Below, in pieces: positions 1 through 8,111 of a stretch of 64,000 bases of DNA (the first letter of the stretch is position 1; each line of letters opens with the position of its first letter). The stretch covers positions 1 to 64,000 of the forward strand of contig NZ_JEOE01000014.1 in assembly GCF_000708885.1 (NCBI RefSeq). Direction: 5' to 3'. The position numbers were made by a program, and so were the translations under genes. This DNA comes from Cellulomonas sp. HZM. Lineage in GTDB: Bacteria; Actinomycetota; Actinomycetes; Actinomycetales; Cellulomonadaceae. The notes under the pieces were generated by a model that worked only from the letters and a program-made list of their open reading frames with translations, ran no database searches and was not told where the DNA came from.

Positions 1-31
1 GTACGGCGCGGGCGGGGATAGCGTCGACGGC

Positions 32-478
32 ATGGTCGCGCCGTACTGGGTGACGCGGGTGAACCTGCGGTTCACCAACAAGGTCATGGGTCTGCTGTCC
101 GACGACGTGCCGCCGCTCGCGACCCTGCACCACGTGGGCCGGACCTCGGGGCGGCGCTTCCGCACGCCCGTGATGGCGTTCCCCACGCCGCGCGGGTTCG
201 CGATCGCGCTGACCTACGGGCCGGACGTGCAGTGGCTGCACAACATCGAGGCCGGCGGCGAGACCCGGCTGGTGCGCGCTCGGCACGTGCACCGGCTGAG
301 CGACCCGGTCCTGCTGCACGGCGACGAGGGGCTCCGGCTCCTGCCCGCGTGGACCCGCCGGTCGCTGCGGGTGCTGCGCGTGCCGGACGTCGTCGACCTC
401 GCGTCGTCGACCCCTGGCACGACGACACCCGACGACGAGGCGGTCTCCCGCCGGATCCCGCCGCGCGGCGGACGATGA
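32..478 (+). CDS. DDN-like deazaflavin (F420)-dependent nitroreductase family protein
   Basis: A 148-residue protein resembling the small split-beta-barrel nitroreductase family that includes mycobacterial Ddn, which uses reduced F420 to reduce quinones or nitro compounds. The recognisable part is HVGRTSGRRFRTPV near residues 34-47, followed by an LHNIEAGG segment, typical of the family. Residues after about 115 are low-complexity and unconserved. The frame stays open to the window edge, so the start is uncertain; the ATG at 32 has no clear ribosome binding site. Its stop overlaps the start of the next gene as ATGA, suggesting translational coupling. The substrate cannot be told from sequence. 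Confidence 0.75.
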   Translation: MVAPYWVTRVNLRFTNKVMGLLSDDVPPLATLHHVGRTSGRRFRTPVMAFPTPRGFAIALTYGPDVQWLHNIEAGGETRLVRARHVHRLSDPVLLHGDEGLRLLPAWTRRSLRVLRVPDVVDLASSTPGTTTPDDEAVSRRIPPRGGR

Positions 479-1818
479 GGCTGCGCGACCGGCTGCGTCG
501 CGCGGCGCACGCGCTCACGGCCCCGCCGGTGGCGCCCGCGGCCGACGAGCCCCCACCGCCGCCACCGGTCCCGGACGACCTCGTCCCGCTGCTGCGCGAG
601 CTCGGCTCGGCGCTGCTGTCGTCGGGGCAGTCGGTGATGGACACCGAGCACCAGCTCACCGCGGTCGCCGACGCGTACGGCGCGGACCAGGTGCGCGTGC
701 TCGTGCTGCCGACGGGCGTGGTGCTGCAGGTCGAGACCGAGCGCGGTCCGGTGTCCGACGTGACCGGCCCCGGCTCGTCCGGCGCGCTGAGGCTGCACCA
801 GGTCGGTGCGGTCGACTCGCTCGTGTCCGAGCTGGTCGCGGGCGACGTGGACCTCGCCGACGCGCGCTCGCGGCTGCGCACCGCGCTCGCGACCCCGCCG
901 CGGTTCGGCCCGTTGCTCGTCGTGCTCGGCCACGCGCTGCTGACGTTCGCGTTCGGCCTGATCCTGTACCCGGTCCCCGAGGCGCTGTGGCTGTACCTCG
1001 CGATGGGCGCCGCGGTGGGCGCGCTGCGGCTCGTCGCGACGCGGTGGCAGACCCTCGACGCCGTGCTGCCCGTGGTCGCGGCGTTCCTCGTCACGTGGCT
1101 GTGCGTCGACGCCGTCGGGCCGTGGCTCGGCGGTGACCCGTTGCGCCTGCTCACACCCGCGCTCGTGAGCTTCCTGCCCGGTGCGGTGCTCACGGTCGCC
1201 GCGATGGAGCTCACCAGCAACCAGGTGGTCGCGGGCGGGTCCCGCATGGTGTTCGGCATCGCCCAGCTGCTGCTGCTCGCGTTCGGTGTCGTCGCAGGGG
1301 TCGCGGTGAGCGGCGGGTTCGTCGTCGCGGCGTCGGCGCCTCTGCTCGGCTGGTGGAGCGCCTGGGTGGGAGTGCTCCTCGTCGCCGTGGGGCACCGGTA
1401 CTTCTCGTCGCCGCCCGCGCACTCGTTCTGGTGGATCGTCCTCGCGCTGTACGCGACGTTCGCCGCGCAGCAGCTCGGTGCGACGTTCCTGCCGAGCGAG
1501 CTCGCGGGGTTCGTCGGCGGGCTCGTCATCGCCCCGGTGTCGCTGCTCATCGCGCGGGCCAGGACGGGTCCACCGGTGCTGGTGACGACCCTGCCGGCGT
1601 TCTGGCTGCTGGTGCCGGGCGCGCTCGCGTTCCGCGGGCTGTCGGAGATCGCGACCGGCGAGTCCTTCGGCGCTGCGGACCTGGTGAGCACGGCCCTCGC
1701 GCTGTTCTCGATCGCGCTCGGCGTGCTCGTCGGGACGTCGTTGACGCGCGACGTGCGGCAGGTGAGCTCGGTGGTGGGTCGCCGCGTCGGGCTCCGGACG
1801 GGACGACGAGCGGGCTGA
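475..1818 (+). CDS. Threonine/serine exporter (ThrE) family membrane protein
   Basis: A 447-residue protein with the ThrE layout: an N-terminal soluble region (residues about 40-150) containing the GSALLSSGQSV segment, then about ten hydrophobic helices combining the DUF1212-like and DUF3815-like halves. The family exports threonine and serine, as characterised in Corynebacterium; the substrate here is inferred. I chose the ATG at 475 because it overlaps the upstream stop (ATGA) and precedes the conserved domain. An upstream in-frame extension to 232 lies wholly inside the previous gene and is rejected. The residues just after the start are Pro/Ala-rich and look like a disordered cytoplasmic tail. 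Confidence 0.85.
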   Translation: MRLRDRLRRAAHALTAPPVAPAADEPPPPPPVPDDLVPLLRELGSALLSSGQSVMDTEHQLTAVADAYGADQVRVLVLPTGVVLQVETERGPVSDVTGPGSSGALRLHQVGAVDSLVSELVAGDVDLADARSRLRTALATPPRFGPLLVVLGHALLTFAFGLILYPVPEALWLYLAMGAAVGALRLVATRWQTLDAVLPVVAAFLVTWLCVDAVGPWLGGDPLRLLTPALVSFLPGAVLTVAAMELTSNQVVAGGSRMVFGIAQLLLLAFGVVAGVAVSGGFVVAASAPLLGWWSAWVGVLLVAVGHRYFSSPPAHSFWWIVLALYATFAAQQLGATFLPSELAGFVGGLVIAPVSLLIARARTGPPVLVTTLPAFWLLVPGALAFRGLSEIATGESFGAADLVSTALALFSIALGVLVGTSLTRDVRQVSSVVGRRVGLRTGRRAG

Positions 1819-1909
1819 CGACCGGACTGACGAGCGAGGCGACGAACGGGTTGGCTCACAGCCCGGCCGTCGGCCGTCGGCCGATGAGATCTCGCGCCGA
1901 CCCATTCAA

Positions 1910-1980
1910 GGGAGCGCTCCCCCGCGGTATTGACAGCGGGAATGTCCGGGTTCAAGGTATTCCCTCAGAGAGCGCTCCCT
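1910..1980 (+). promoter_or_regulatory. Promoter with two CelR-type operator boxes upstream of the GH16 gene
   Basis: A perfect palindrome GGGAGCGCTCCC lies at 1910-1921 and a second, imperfect copy (core GAGCGCTC) at 1970-1977. They flank a consensus -35 TTGACA at 1930-1935; the best-spaced -10 is the weak CAAGGT at 1953-1958. This palindrome matches the box known for actinobacterial CelR/CebR regulators of the LacI family, which respond to cello-oligosaccharides. The placement suggests a LacI-family repressor blocks transcription from both sides. The LacI gene at 4307 is the obvious candidate, by proximity only. Confidence 0.75.
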
Positions 1981-2033
1981 CGCGTTCTCCAGCCCGCCAC
2001 CCGTGTCAATGACGACCTCTGGGGGTAGTCCGC

Positions 2034-4190
2034 ATGTCCATCACCACGCACCACCCGGCTCGCACCGTGCGCCGGTCCCGCCCCGCCGGCCGCATGGCCG
2101 TCGCGGCGCTCACCGCGCTCGCCGCGGCCCTCGCGTTCGCGGCGGTCCGCGCCGACGACGCGCACGCCGCGGCGCCCGTCGTCCTCTCGCAGGGCAAGCC
2201 GACGACCGCGTCGTCGTCCGAGTCCGCCGCGACCCCCGCGAGCGCGGCGACCGACGGCGACGCCGGCACCCGCTGGTCGAGCGGCTTCTCCGACAACCAG
2301 TGGATCCAGGTCGACCTCGGCTCGGCACAGGCGATCTCCGAGGTCGACCTCACGTGGGAGGCCGCGTACGCGAAGACGTACACGATCCAGACGTCGAACG
2401 ACGGCACCACGTGGACCAAGGTGCTCGACGGGACCGCGTCGTCGGCCGCCAAGCAGCAGCTCGCCGTCAGCGCGAACGCCCGCTACGTGCGCCTCACCGG
2501 GACGTCCCGCGCGACGCAGTACGGGATCTCGCTGTGGGAGCTGCAGGTGCTCGGATCCACCGCACCCGTCACGTCGACGCTCCTGTCGCAGGGGAAGCCG
2601 ACGACCGCGTCGTCCGCCGAGTCCGCGGCGACGCCCGCGACCGCAGCGACCGACGGCGACGCAGGCACCCGCTGGTCGAGCGCGTTCTCCGACCCGCAGT
2701 GGATCCAGGTGGACCTGGGCTCGTCGAAGACGCTCAGCCGCGTGGACCTCAACTGGGAGGCCGCGTACTCCAAGGCGTTCCAGATCCAGGCGTCGTCGGA
2801 CGGCAGCACGTGGACGACGCTCGCGACGAGCGCCGCGACCGGCGCCGGCAAGCAGTCCGTGAACGTCTCGGGCAGCGGCCGCTACGTGCGCCTCTACTCG
2901 ACGGCGCGTGCGACCGGCTACGGCGTGTCGCTGTGGGAGCTGCAGGTCTTCGGCTCGGACGGCACGACGACGCCGACCGACCCGCCCACCACCACCCCGC
3001 CGACCGGCTCCGCGGTGCTGCTCTCGTACAAGAAGCCGGCGACGGCCTCGTCGTTCCAGGACGACGCGCAGTGCCCCGGCTGCACGCCGGACAAGGCCGT
3101 CGACTACGACACCGCGACCCGTTGGGCCGTCAACGCCACGACCGGCTGGACCGATGCCGGCTGGTACCAGGTGGACCTCGGCGCGACCGCGCACGTCTCC
3201 CAGGTGGTCCTGCAGTGGGACCCCGCCTACGCGACGGGCTACCAGATCCAGGTCTCGCCGAACGCCAGCACGTGGACGACGATCTACACGACGACCACCG
3301 GCAAGGGGCTCAAGGAGACGCTGAACGTCTCGGGCGACGGTCGCTACGTCCGCATCAACATGACGAAGCGCTCGGGCCCGTACGGGTACTCGCTGTACTC
3401 GTTCGACGTCTACGGCACCGGTGGCAACCCGGTCCAGCCGCCGACGAGCACGGTCCCCGCCCCGAACTTCACGCGCCTCGCGTGGAGCGACGAGTTCAAC
3501 GGCGCCGCAGGCACCGGCCCGGACACCTCGAAGTGGACCGTCGACGCGGGCACCGGCCAGAACGGCGAGCAGGAGTACTACACGCCGAGCGGCAACCTCA
3601 ACATGGACGGCCAGGGGCACCTCGTGATCGAGGCTCGCAAGCAGTCCGCGGGCGGCCGCGACTACACGTCGGGCCGCATGAACACGGGCGGGAAGTTCAC
3701 GTTCCAGTACGGCCGCGTCGAGGCGCGGATCAAGGTGCCCGCCGGGCAGGGCTACTGGCCCGCGTTCTGGATGATGGGTGCGAACTTCCTCACCGGCACG
3801 CCGTGGCCCGCCAACGGCGAGGTCGACATCATGGAGGTGCTCGGCAAGGACACGACCACGTCGTACTCGACGCTGCACGCCCCGGCGTACAACGGCGCCG
3901 GCGGGTACGGCGGCTCCTACAAGCTGCCCGACGGCTCGCAGCTGTCGAACGACTTCCACACCTGGGCAGCCGAGTGGGACGCGAACGGCATCCGCTACTA
4001 CCTCGACAACCGCCTGGTGTTCACGGCCGACAAGGCGACCGTGGAGTCGACCCGCGGCCCGTGGATCTACGACCACGACTTCTACGTGATCCTCAACCTC
4101 GCGGTGGGCGGTGACTGGCCGGGCAACGTCGACGCGACGACGCCGTTCCCCGCCAAGATGCTCGTGGACTACGTGCGCGTCTACCGCTGA
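2034..4190 (+). CDS. Secreted GH16 endo-beta-1,3-glucanase with three F5/8C carbohydrate-binding domains
   Basis: A 718-residue secreted enzyme. A signal peptide (residues 1 to about 46, RRSRPAGRM then a hydrophobic run ending in DAHAAA) precedes three F5/8 type C (discoidin/CBM32-like) modules at about 47-178, 180-310 and 327-463. A Thr/Pro linker separates the second and third. The GH16 catalytic domain spans about 480-718 and carries the signature EVDIME: E596 as nucleophile, D598, and E601 as acid/base. The extra Met in the motif is typical of laminarinases, so beta-1,3-glucan is the likely substrate. The first two F5/8C modules are close duplicates; the third diverges. The ATG follows a GGGGG ribosome binding site at 2021-2025. 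Confidence 0.92.
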   Translation: MSITTHHPARTVRRSRPAGRMAVAALTALAAALAFAAVRADDAHAAAPVVLSQGKPTTASSSESAATPASAATDGDAGTRWSSGFSDNQWIQVDLGSAQAISEVDLTWEAAYAKTYTIQTSNDGTTWTKVLDGTASSAAKQQLAVSANARYVRLTGTSRATQYGISLWELQVLGSTAPVTSTLLSQGKPTTASSAESAATPATAATDGDAGTRWSSAFSDPQWIQVDLGSSKTLSRVDLNWEAAYSKAFQIQASSDGSTWTTLATSAATGAGKQSVNVSGSGRYVRLYSTARATGYGVSLWELQVFGSDGTTTPTDPPTTTPPTGSAVLLSYKKPATASSFQDDAQCPGCTPDKAVDYDTATRWAVNATTGWTDAGWYQVDLGATAHVSQVVLQWDPAYATGYQIQVSPNASTWTTIYTTTTGKGLKETLNVSGDGRYVRINMTKRSGPYGYSLYSFDVYGTGGNPVQPPTSTVPAPNFTRLAWSDEFNGAAGTGPDTSKWTVDAGTGQNGEQEYYTPSGNLNMDGQGHLVIEARKQSAGGRDYTSGRMNTGGKFTFQYGRVEARIKVPAGQGYWPAFWMMGANFLTGTPWPANGEVDIMEVLGKDTTTSYSTLHAPAYNGAGGYGGSYKLPDGSQLSNDFHTWAAEWDANGIRYYLDNRLVFTADKATVESTRGPWIYDHDFYVILNLAVGGDWPGNVDATTPFPAKMLVDYVRVYR

Positions 4191-4201
4191 TCCGCACCGG
4201 A

Positions 4202-4281
4202 CCCGCTGCACTTGTGACAGGAGCTGCCTCCCGGGAGCTCCGGAGAGTCCCACCAGGCTCACCAGTCACAAGTGCAGCGGG
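4202..4281. repeat. 17-bp perfect inverted repeat with a nested stem between the GH16 and LacI genes
   Basis: CCCGCTGCACTTGTGAC at 4202-4218 is exactly complementary to GTCACAAGTGCAGCGGG at 4265-4281. A nested GGAGCT (4220-4225) / AGCTCC (4236-4241) stem lies inside. It fills almost the whole gap between the GH16 stop and the LacI start. It could be a terminator without a T-tract, an operator, or a tiny miniature element. No flanking target duplication is visible. Confidence 0.8.
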
Positions 4282-4306
4282 TTGCGTCGGTGCTATAAGA
4301 GGGACC

Positions 4307-5350
4307 ATGGCCAGCACGCCCACCGGATCCGGCGCGTCGACGATCGAGGAGGTCGCTCGGCGCGCCGGCGTCTCCCGCTCCACCGTCTCGCGCGTGCTCA
4401 ACGGCGTCGCCACGGTGGACCCCCGCATGCGGCGGGCGGTCGACGAGGCCGTGCGCGCCACGGGCTACGTCCCGAACCTGGCGGCGCGCTCGCTGGTCAC
4501 GCGCCGCACCGACTCGGTCGCGCTCGTCATCTCCGAGCCCGCGACCGGATCCGCGGGCGCCGAGTTCCTGCAGCGGATCTTCTCCGACCCGTACTTCGGC
4601 CGCGTCACCGCGGGCGCCCAGCAGGTGCTGCAGGCAGTCGGCGTGCACCTCGTCGTCGTGCCCGCCGACCGCGACGCGCACGACTTCGTGCTCTCCTACC
4701 TGCGTCAGGGCCACGTCGACGGCGTGCTGTTCCTGTCCGGCGGCGACGAGGCCGGGCTGCCCACCGCGCTGTCCGCCATGAACGTGCCCCTCGTGCTCTC
4801 GCACCAGCCGCGGACGTCGCTCGCCGTGAGCTGGGTGGACGCCGACCAGACGATCGGCGGGCGGCTCGCGGCCGAGCACCTCGCGCGTACCGGACGCCGC
4901 CGTTGCGCTGTGCTCGCCGGGCCGGCAGAGGTCGCCGCGGCGCGCGACCGCCTCGCGGGCTTCCGGGCAGCGGCCGACGAGGCGGGCATGACGGTCGTCG
5001 TCGAGGAGGGCGACTTCAGCGCGCGTTCCGGGACACGGGCCGCGCGGGCCGTGCTCGAGCAGCACCCCGACGTCGACGCGGTGTTCGCCGCGAACGACCT
5101 GGTCGCCGACGCGGCCGTGCGCGTCCTGCTCGACGCCGGCCGGCGCGTCCCGGACGACGTGGCCGTGATCGGGTTCGACGACTCCGCGGCCGCGCGCGAG
5201 TCGACGCCCGCGCTGACCACCGTGCGTCAGCCCGTCGAGGACATGGCGGGTGAGATGGCGCGCCTGCTGCTCGACCGGATCCGCACGCCCGCGCAGCCCC
5301 CGCGCGGCGTGATGTTCACGCCCACGCTCGTCGTGCGCGAGACGGCCTGA
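4307..5350 (+). CDS. LacI-family transcriptional regulator
   Basis: A 347-residue repressor. The N-terminal helix-turn-helix (TIEEVARRAGVSRSTVSRVL, residues about 9-28) is the LacI signature, followed by the hinge region. The C-terminal periplasmic-binding-protein-like sugar-sensing domain runs from about residue 65 to the end and ends with the family VIGFDDS segment. I use the ATG at 4307, which follows AAGAGGGA; a longer frame from 4214 would run through the inverted repeat and lacks a ribosome binding site. Its position after the GH16 gene and the LacI-type boxes at 1910-1980 suggest it controls glucan utilisation, like CelR or BglR. The inducer is unknown. Confidence 0.88.
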   Translation: MASTPTGSGASTIEEVARRAGVSRSTVSRVLNGVATVDPRMRRAVDEAVRATGYVPNLAARSLVTRRTDSVALVISEPATGSAGAEFLQRIFSDPYFGRVTAGAQQVLQAVGVHLVVVPADRDAHDFVLSYLRQGHVDGVLFLSGGDEAGLPTALSAMNVPLVLSHQPRTSLAVSWVDADQTIGGRLAAEHLARTGRRRCAVLAGPAEVAAARDRLAGFRAAADEAGMTVVVEEGDFSARSGTRAARAVLEQHPDVDAVFAANDLVADAAVRVLLDAGRRVPDDVAVIGFDDSAAARESTPALTTVRQPVEDMAGEMARLLLDRIRTPAQPPRGVMFTPTLVVRETA

Positions 5351-5373
5351 CGCCGACCTGCCGCACGCAGCAC

Positions 5374-5408
5374 GAGAGGGGCCCGGCGACGCGCGCCGGG
5401 CCCCTCTC
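5374..5408. terminator. Intrinsic terminator-like hairpin after the LacI gene
   Basis: GAGAGGGGCCCGGC (5374-5387) pairs perfectly with GCCGGGCCCCTCTC (5395-5408) around a 7-nt loop. It lies 24 bases after the LacI stop, between convergent genes. Confidence 0.8.
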
Positions 5409-5466
5409 GTCGTCCCACACCCCGGGACCTCCCCTCCCGCGTCCTGCACGAGGACGCAGGGAGGAC

Positions 5467-5502
5467 GCTCGCGCCCGGCTCGCACCAGGGCCGGGCGCGA
5501 GC
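5467..5502. terminator. Terminator-like hairpin downstream of the GH87-like gene
   Basis: GCTCGCGCCCGGC (5467-5479) pairs perfectly with GCCGGGCGCGAGC (5490-5502). It lies just past the stop of the minus-strand glucanase gene, so it probably ends that transcript. Confidence 0.75.
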
Positions 5503-5512
5503 GCCGTTCAGC

Positions 5513-7603
5513 TCACCAGGTCGACGGGGCCGGCGGCGTCACGACCGGCGGGGCGTCGTTGCAGGTGATCGCGTTGGGCACGAACGGCGTGAGCCAATTG
5601 GTGCCCGGGTGCCACGGGTTGTTGTCCGTGCCGTCGTTGCCGCCGAGGTCCACCAGGGAGAACTCGGAGCCGGTCGACGCGAAGTGGAACGACCCGCAGT
5701 TGTTGACGCCGGCCCAGCCGACGTTGCGGACGTCGACGTTCTCGAACGTCGCCGACCCGAAGGCGCGGGCAGACACCACGGACGTCCCCGCGCCGTCGAC
5801 CTGCACGTCCTTGAAGTGCATGTCGTCGATGCCGTACTGGTCCTTCACGCCCCACTCGGACACCAGCATGATCGCGTTGTACCCGTTGTCGAGGTAGTGG
5901 TCCCCCGTGACGTCGATGCCCTGCACCGAGCCCTCGAGCGCGTAGACCCACAGCGCGCCGAGCCCGATCTTCCAGTTGAGGTCGAGCGTGCTGGCGCGCA
6001 CGGTCGTGTTGTCCTGGAAGGTGGTGCGGCCGGCGAACGGCGTGGAGCCGAAGCGCTGGCCGGCGTGCAGGCCGCTGCCCTCGCGCACGGGGTCGGCGAC
6101 GACGTTGGCGACGACCTTGTTGTCGTGGCCGCCGTAGATCGCGATGCCGTTGGCGAGCGTCGGGTTGAGCACCGTGTTGTGGGAGAACACGTTGTCGTGG
6201 TCCGCATCGGCGGTGGCGGACGTGACCTGGTTCGACCACATGGCCAGCGCGTCGTCGCCCGTGTTCCGGATGAAGTTGTTGGTCACCGTGGCGTGCGAGA
6301 TGCCGCGGCGCAGGTTCAGCCCGTCGGCGATCTGGTCGACGATGACGTTGTCCTTCACCGTGAGCCCGTCGAACGGCCCGTCGAACCACATGCCGACCTT
6401 GGTGTGCTGGATGTACAGCCGCTCCACGGTGGAACCGCCGCCCAGCGCGCCGCCGATGCCGTTGACCTGGTCGTCGTCGACCCGCTCGCGGACGTCGCCG
6501 ACGATCGCGAAGTCGGACAGGTGCACGCGCTTCGAGCCGCCGTCCTCGACGTACTTGCCGTAGACGCCGACGCCGTCACCGGTGAGCGTCGTCCACCAGC
6601 TCCCCGCCCCCTGGATGGTCACGTCGTCGACCACCAGGTGACGGTCGACCTTGTACCGCCCCGGCGGGATGTACAGCGCGACGCCACGCTTCTTGGCCGC
6701 GGCGATCGCCTTGTCGAGCGCGTCCGCCGAGCTGCGCCGGCCCGTGGGGTCGGCGCCGTAGAGCCACGCGTTGACCGCACCGCGCGGGGGCGCCTTGGGC
6801 AGCCCGACCTGCTCGAAGTCGGCGAGGTCGATCGTCGCCGACGGGAGCTTGCTGCCCGCCGGCAGGGACACCTTGACGGTGTCACCCTTCTTCAGCGGCA
6901 GCACCAGCGGGATGCGCAGCTCGCTGTAGAAGTGGAATGGCCGGAACGGCTTGGCGAACACCGGCGCGGGCGTCGTCGCCGAGGGCACGCAGCCGCACTC
7001 GGTGAGCCACCAGTCCTGGTTCGGGTCGGCCTGGGGGTCGTTCGAGAACGGGTACGTGCCGTATAGCCACGAGAACTGCGACGTGAGCGTCGCGCTCGTC
7101 AGCTTGTGCCCGTTCACCGAGATGTCGACCGGTCCGGTCAGGCCGCCGCCGGTGGCCGAGTCGGGGATCGAGTAGCGCAGCGTCATCGCGTTGGCCGGCC
7201 TGGTCAGCGTGAACTGCACGTAGTCCTTGGCGCCCTTGAGCGTCACCGCGCTGCGGCCGGACGCCTCGCTCGCGAGCGTGTACGGCGTGCGGTCGGGGCC
7301 GACGAGCGTGCCCTGGTAGGTCGCGTTCTCGGCCTCCTGCTCGACGAACGGGACGCTCGCTCCGCGGCCTGCGGTCAGGGCCGGGGAGATGCCGGCGACG
7401 GTCTCGACGCCCGGCTTGGGCTGCTGCGCGGCGAGACCCGGCTGGGCGACGGCGAGCGTCGCGACGAGGGCGAGCGCGCCGGTGGCGGCGACGCGGGACG
7501 TGATCCGCGCTCGGTTCGCTGGGGCGTTGCCGCGGGTGTTCTCGCGGGTGTTCTCGCGGGGGTTCTCGCGGGTGATCTCGCGGGTACGGACGATGTTCCT
7601 CAC
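5513..7603 (-). CDS. Secreted GH87-like alpha-glucanase (mutanase/mycodextranase type) with CBM35-like domain
   Basis: A 696-residue secreted protein. After the signal peptide comes a CBM35-like module (about 82-260, starting VPFVEQEAENATYQGT), then a right-handed beta-helix (about 270-690) with GH87-like segments such as VNGIGGALGGGSTV, NTGDDALAMWS and NGIAIYGGHDN. Asp427, Asp450 and Asp451 have the same 23-residue spacing I recall for the three catalytic Asp of GH87 alpha-1,3-glucanases. Likely substrates are alpha-1,3-glucan or nigeran. I set the start at the GTG at 7603, because AAGGAGG lies 7 bases upstream; a longer frame to 7696 has no such site. The N-terminus before the signal peptide repeats REN-P/T tripeptides, which is unusual. 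Confidence 0.8.
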   Translation of the reverse strand: MRNIVRTREITRENPRENTRENTRGNAPANRARITSRVAATGALALVATLAVAQPGLAAQQPKPGVETVAGISPALTAGRGASVPFVEQEAENATYQGTLVGPDRTPYTLASEASGRSAVTLKGAKDYVQFTLTRPANAMTLRYSIPDSATGGGLTGPVDISVNGHKLTSATLTSQFSWLYGTYPFSNDPQADPNQDWWLTECGCVPSATTPAPVFAKPFRPFHFYSELRIPLVLPLKKGDTVKVSLPAGSKLPSATIDLADFEQVGLPKAPPRGAVNAWLYGADPTGRRSSADALDKAIAAAKKRGVALYIPPGRYKVDRHLVVDDVTIQGAGSWWTTLTGDGVGVYGKYVEDGGSKRVHLSDFAIVGDVRERVDDDQVNGIGGALGGGSTVERLYIQHTKVGMWFDGPFDGLTVKDNVIVDQIADGLNLRRGISHATVTNNFIRNTGDDALAMWSNQVTSATADADHDNVFSHNTVLNPTLANGIAIYGGHDNKVVANVVADPVREGSGLHAGQRFGSTPFAGRTTFQDNTTVRASTLDLNWKIGLGALWVYALEGSVQGIDVTGDHYLDNGYNAIMLVSEWGVKDQYGIDDMHFKDVQVDGAGTSVVSARAFGSATFENVDVRNVGWAGVNNCGSFHFASTGSEFSLVDLGGNDGTDNNPWHPGTNWLTPFVPNAITCNDAPPVVTPPAPSTW

Positions 7604-8111
7604 GGAGGCGCCTCCTTGCGCACCGGGGGCCGACGCCGGGGGTACGCGGCGTCGCATGACGGACACACGGTACGGATCGGGACAATCACGCGGCAAGACT
7701 GAATGGCAAACTGGAAGAACTTACGTCTGCGATGCAAGTTGGCATCATCGTTCGATGCAAACCCCCGCGAACAGCACAACACCCCCAGCCGTCCACGCCC
7801 CCACCCGGGTGACACCGTCGCCCCGGCACCGACCACCCCGCCGTCCGGACCGCGTGGAACGTCGACTCACCCCGAGCCACATCCCACCCGCTCGCACCGA
7901 GGGCCGCGTGGGGCGCAGCGACGGGGTGTGTGCCGGGGACCCGTGAGCCGTGGCCCGCGACGGGTGCGCGGTGACGCGGCGGGGGCCGGGACGGCCGCAG
8001 TGCCGTCCCGGCCCCCGGCCGTCGTGCAGGTGCACCCGGGCACGCCCGGTGCACGCGAACCGCCGGACCCCCGTCCGCCACGCACTGCCGACGGGGGCCC
8101 GGCGGTGGTCG
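7604..8111. promoter_or_regulatory. 508-bp intergenic region: promoter side of the GH87-like gene, terminator side of the chitinase gene
   Basis: No convincing gene here; the open frames are Pro/Arg-rich shadows. An 8-bp direct repeat CGATGCAA occurs at 7730-7737 and 7753-7760, 23 bp apart, about 130 bp upstream of the GH87-like start, and may be a regulator site. AT content is locally higher (7690-7765), as expected of a promoter. The chitinase terminator sits at 7981-8016. Confidence 0.5.
7981..8016. terminator. Strong hairpin downstream of the chitinase gene
   Basis: GGGGGCCGGGACGGC (7981-7995) pairs perfectly with GCCGTCCCGGCCCCC (8002-8016) around a 6-nt loop, about 95 bases past the minus-strand chitinase stop. 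Confidence 0.75.

Noticed and set aside
1965..4262. Long minus-strand open frame (765 residues) opposite the GH16 gene
   Set aside because: It is antisense to a well-supported enzyme, is Arg/Val-rich low-complexity, has no domain, and arises from the high third-position G+C.
7535..7590. 12-bp repeats at the N-terminus of the GH87-like gene as CRISPR-like
   Set aside because: They are adjoining in-frame repeats encoding REN units, with no spacers.
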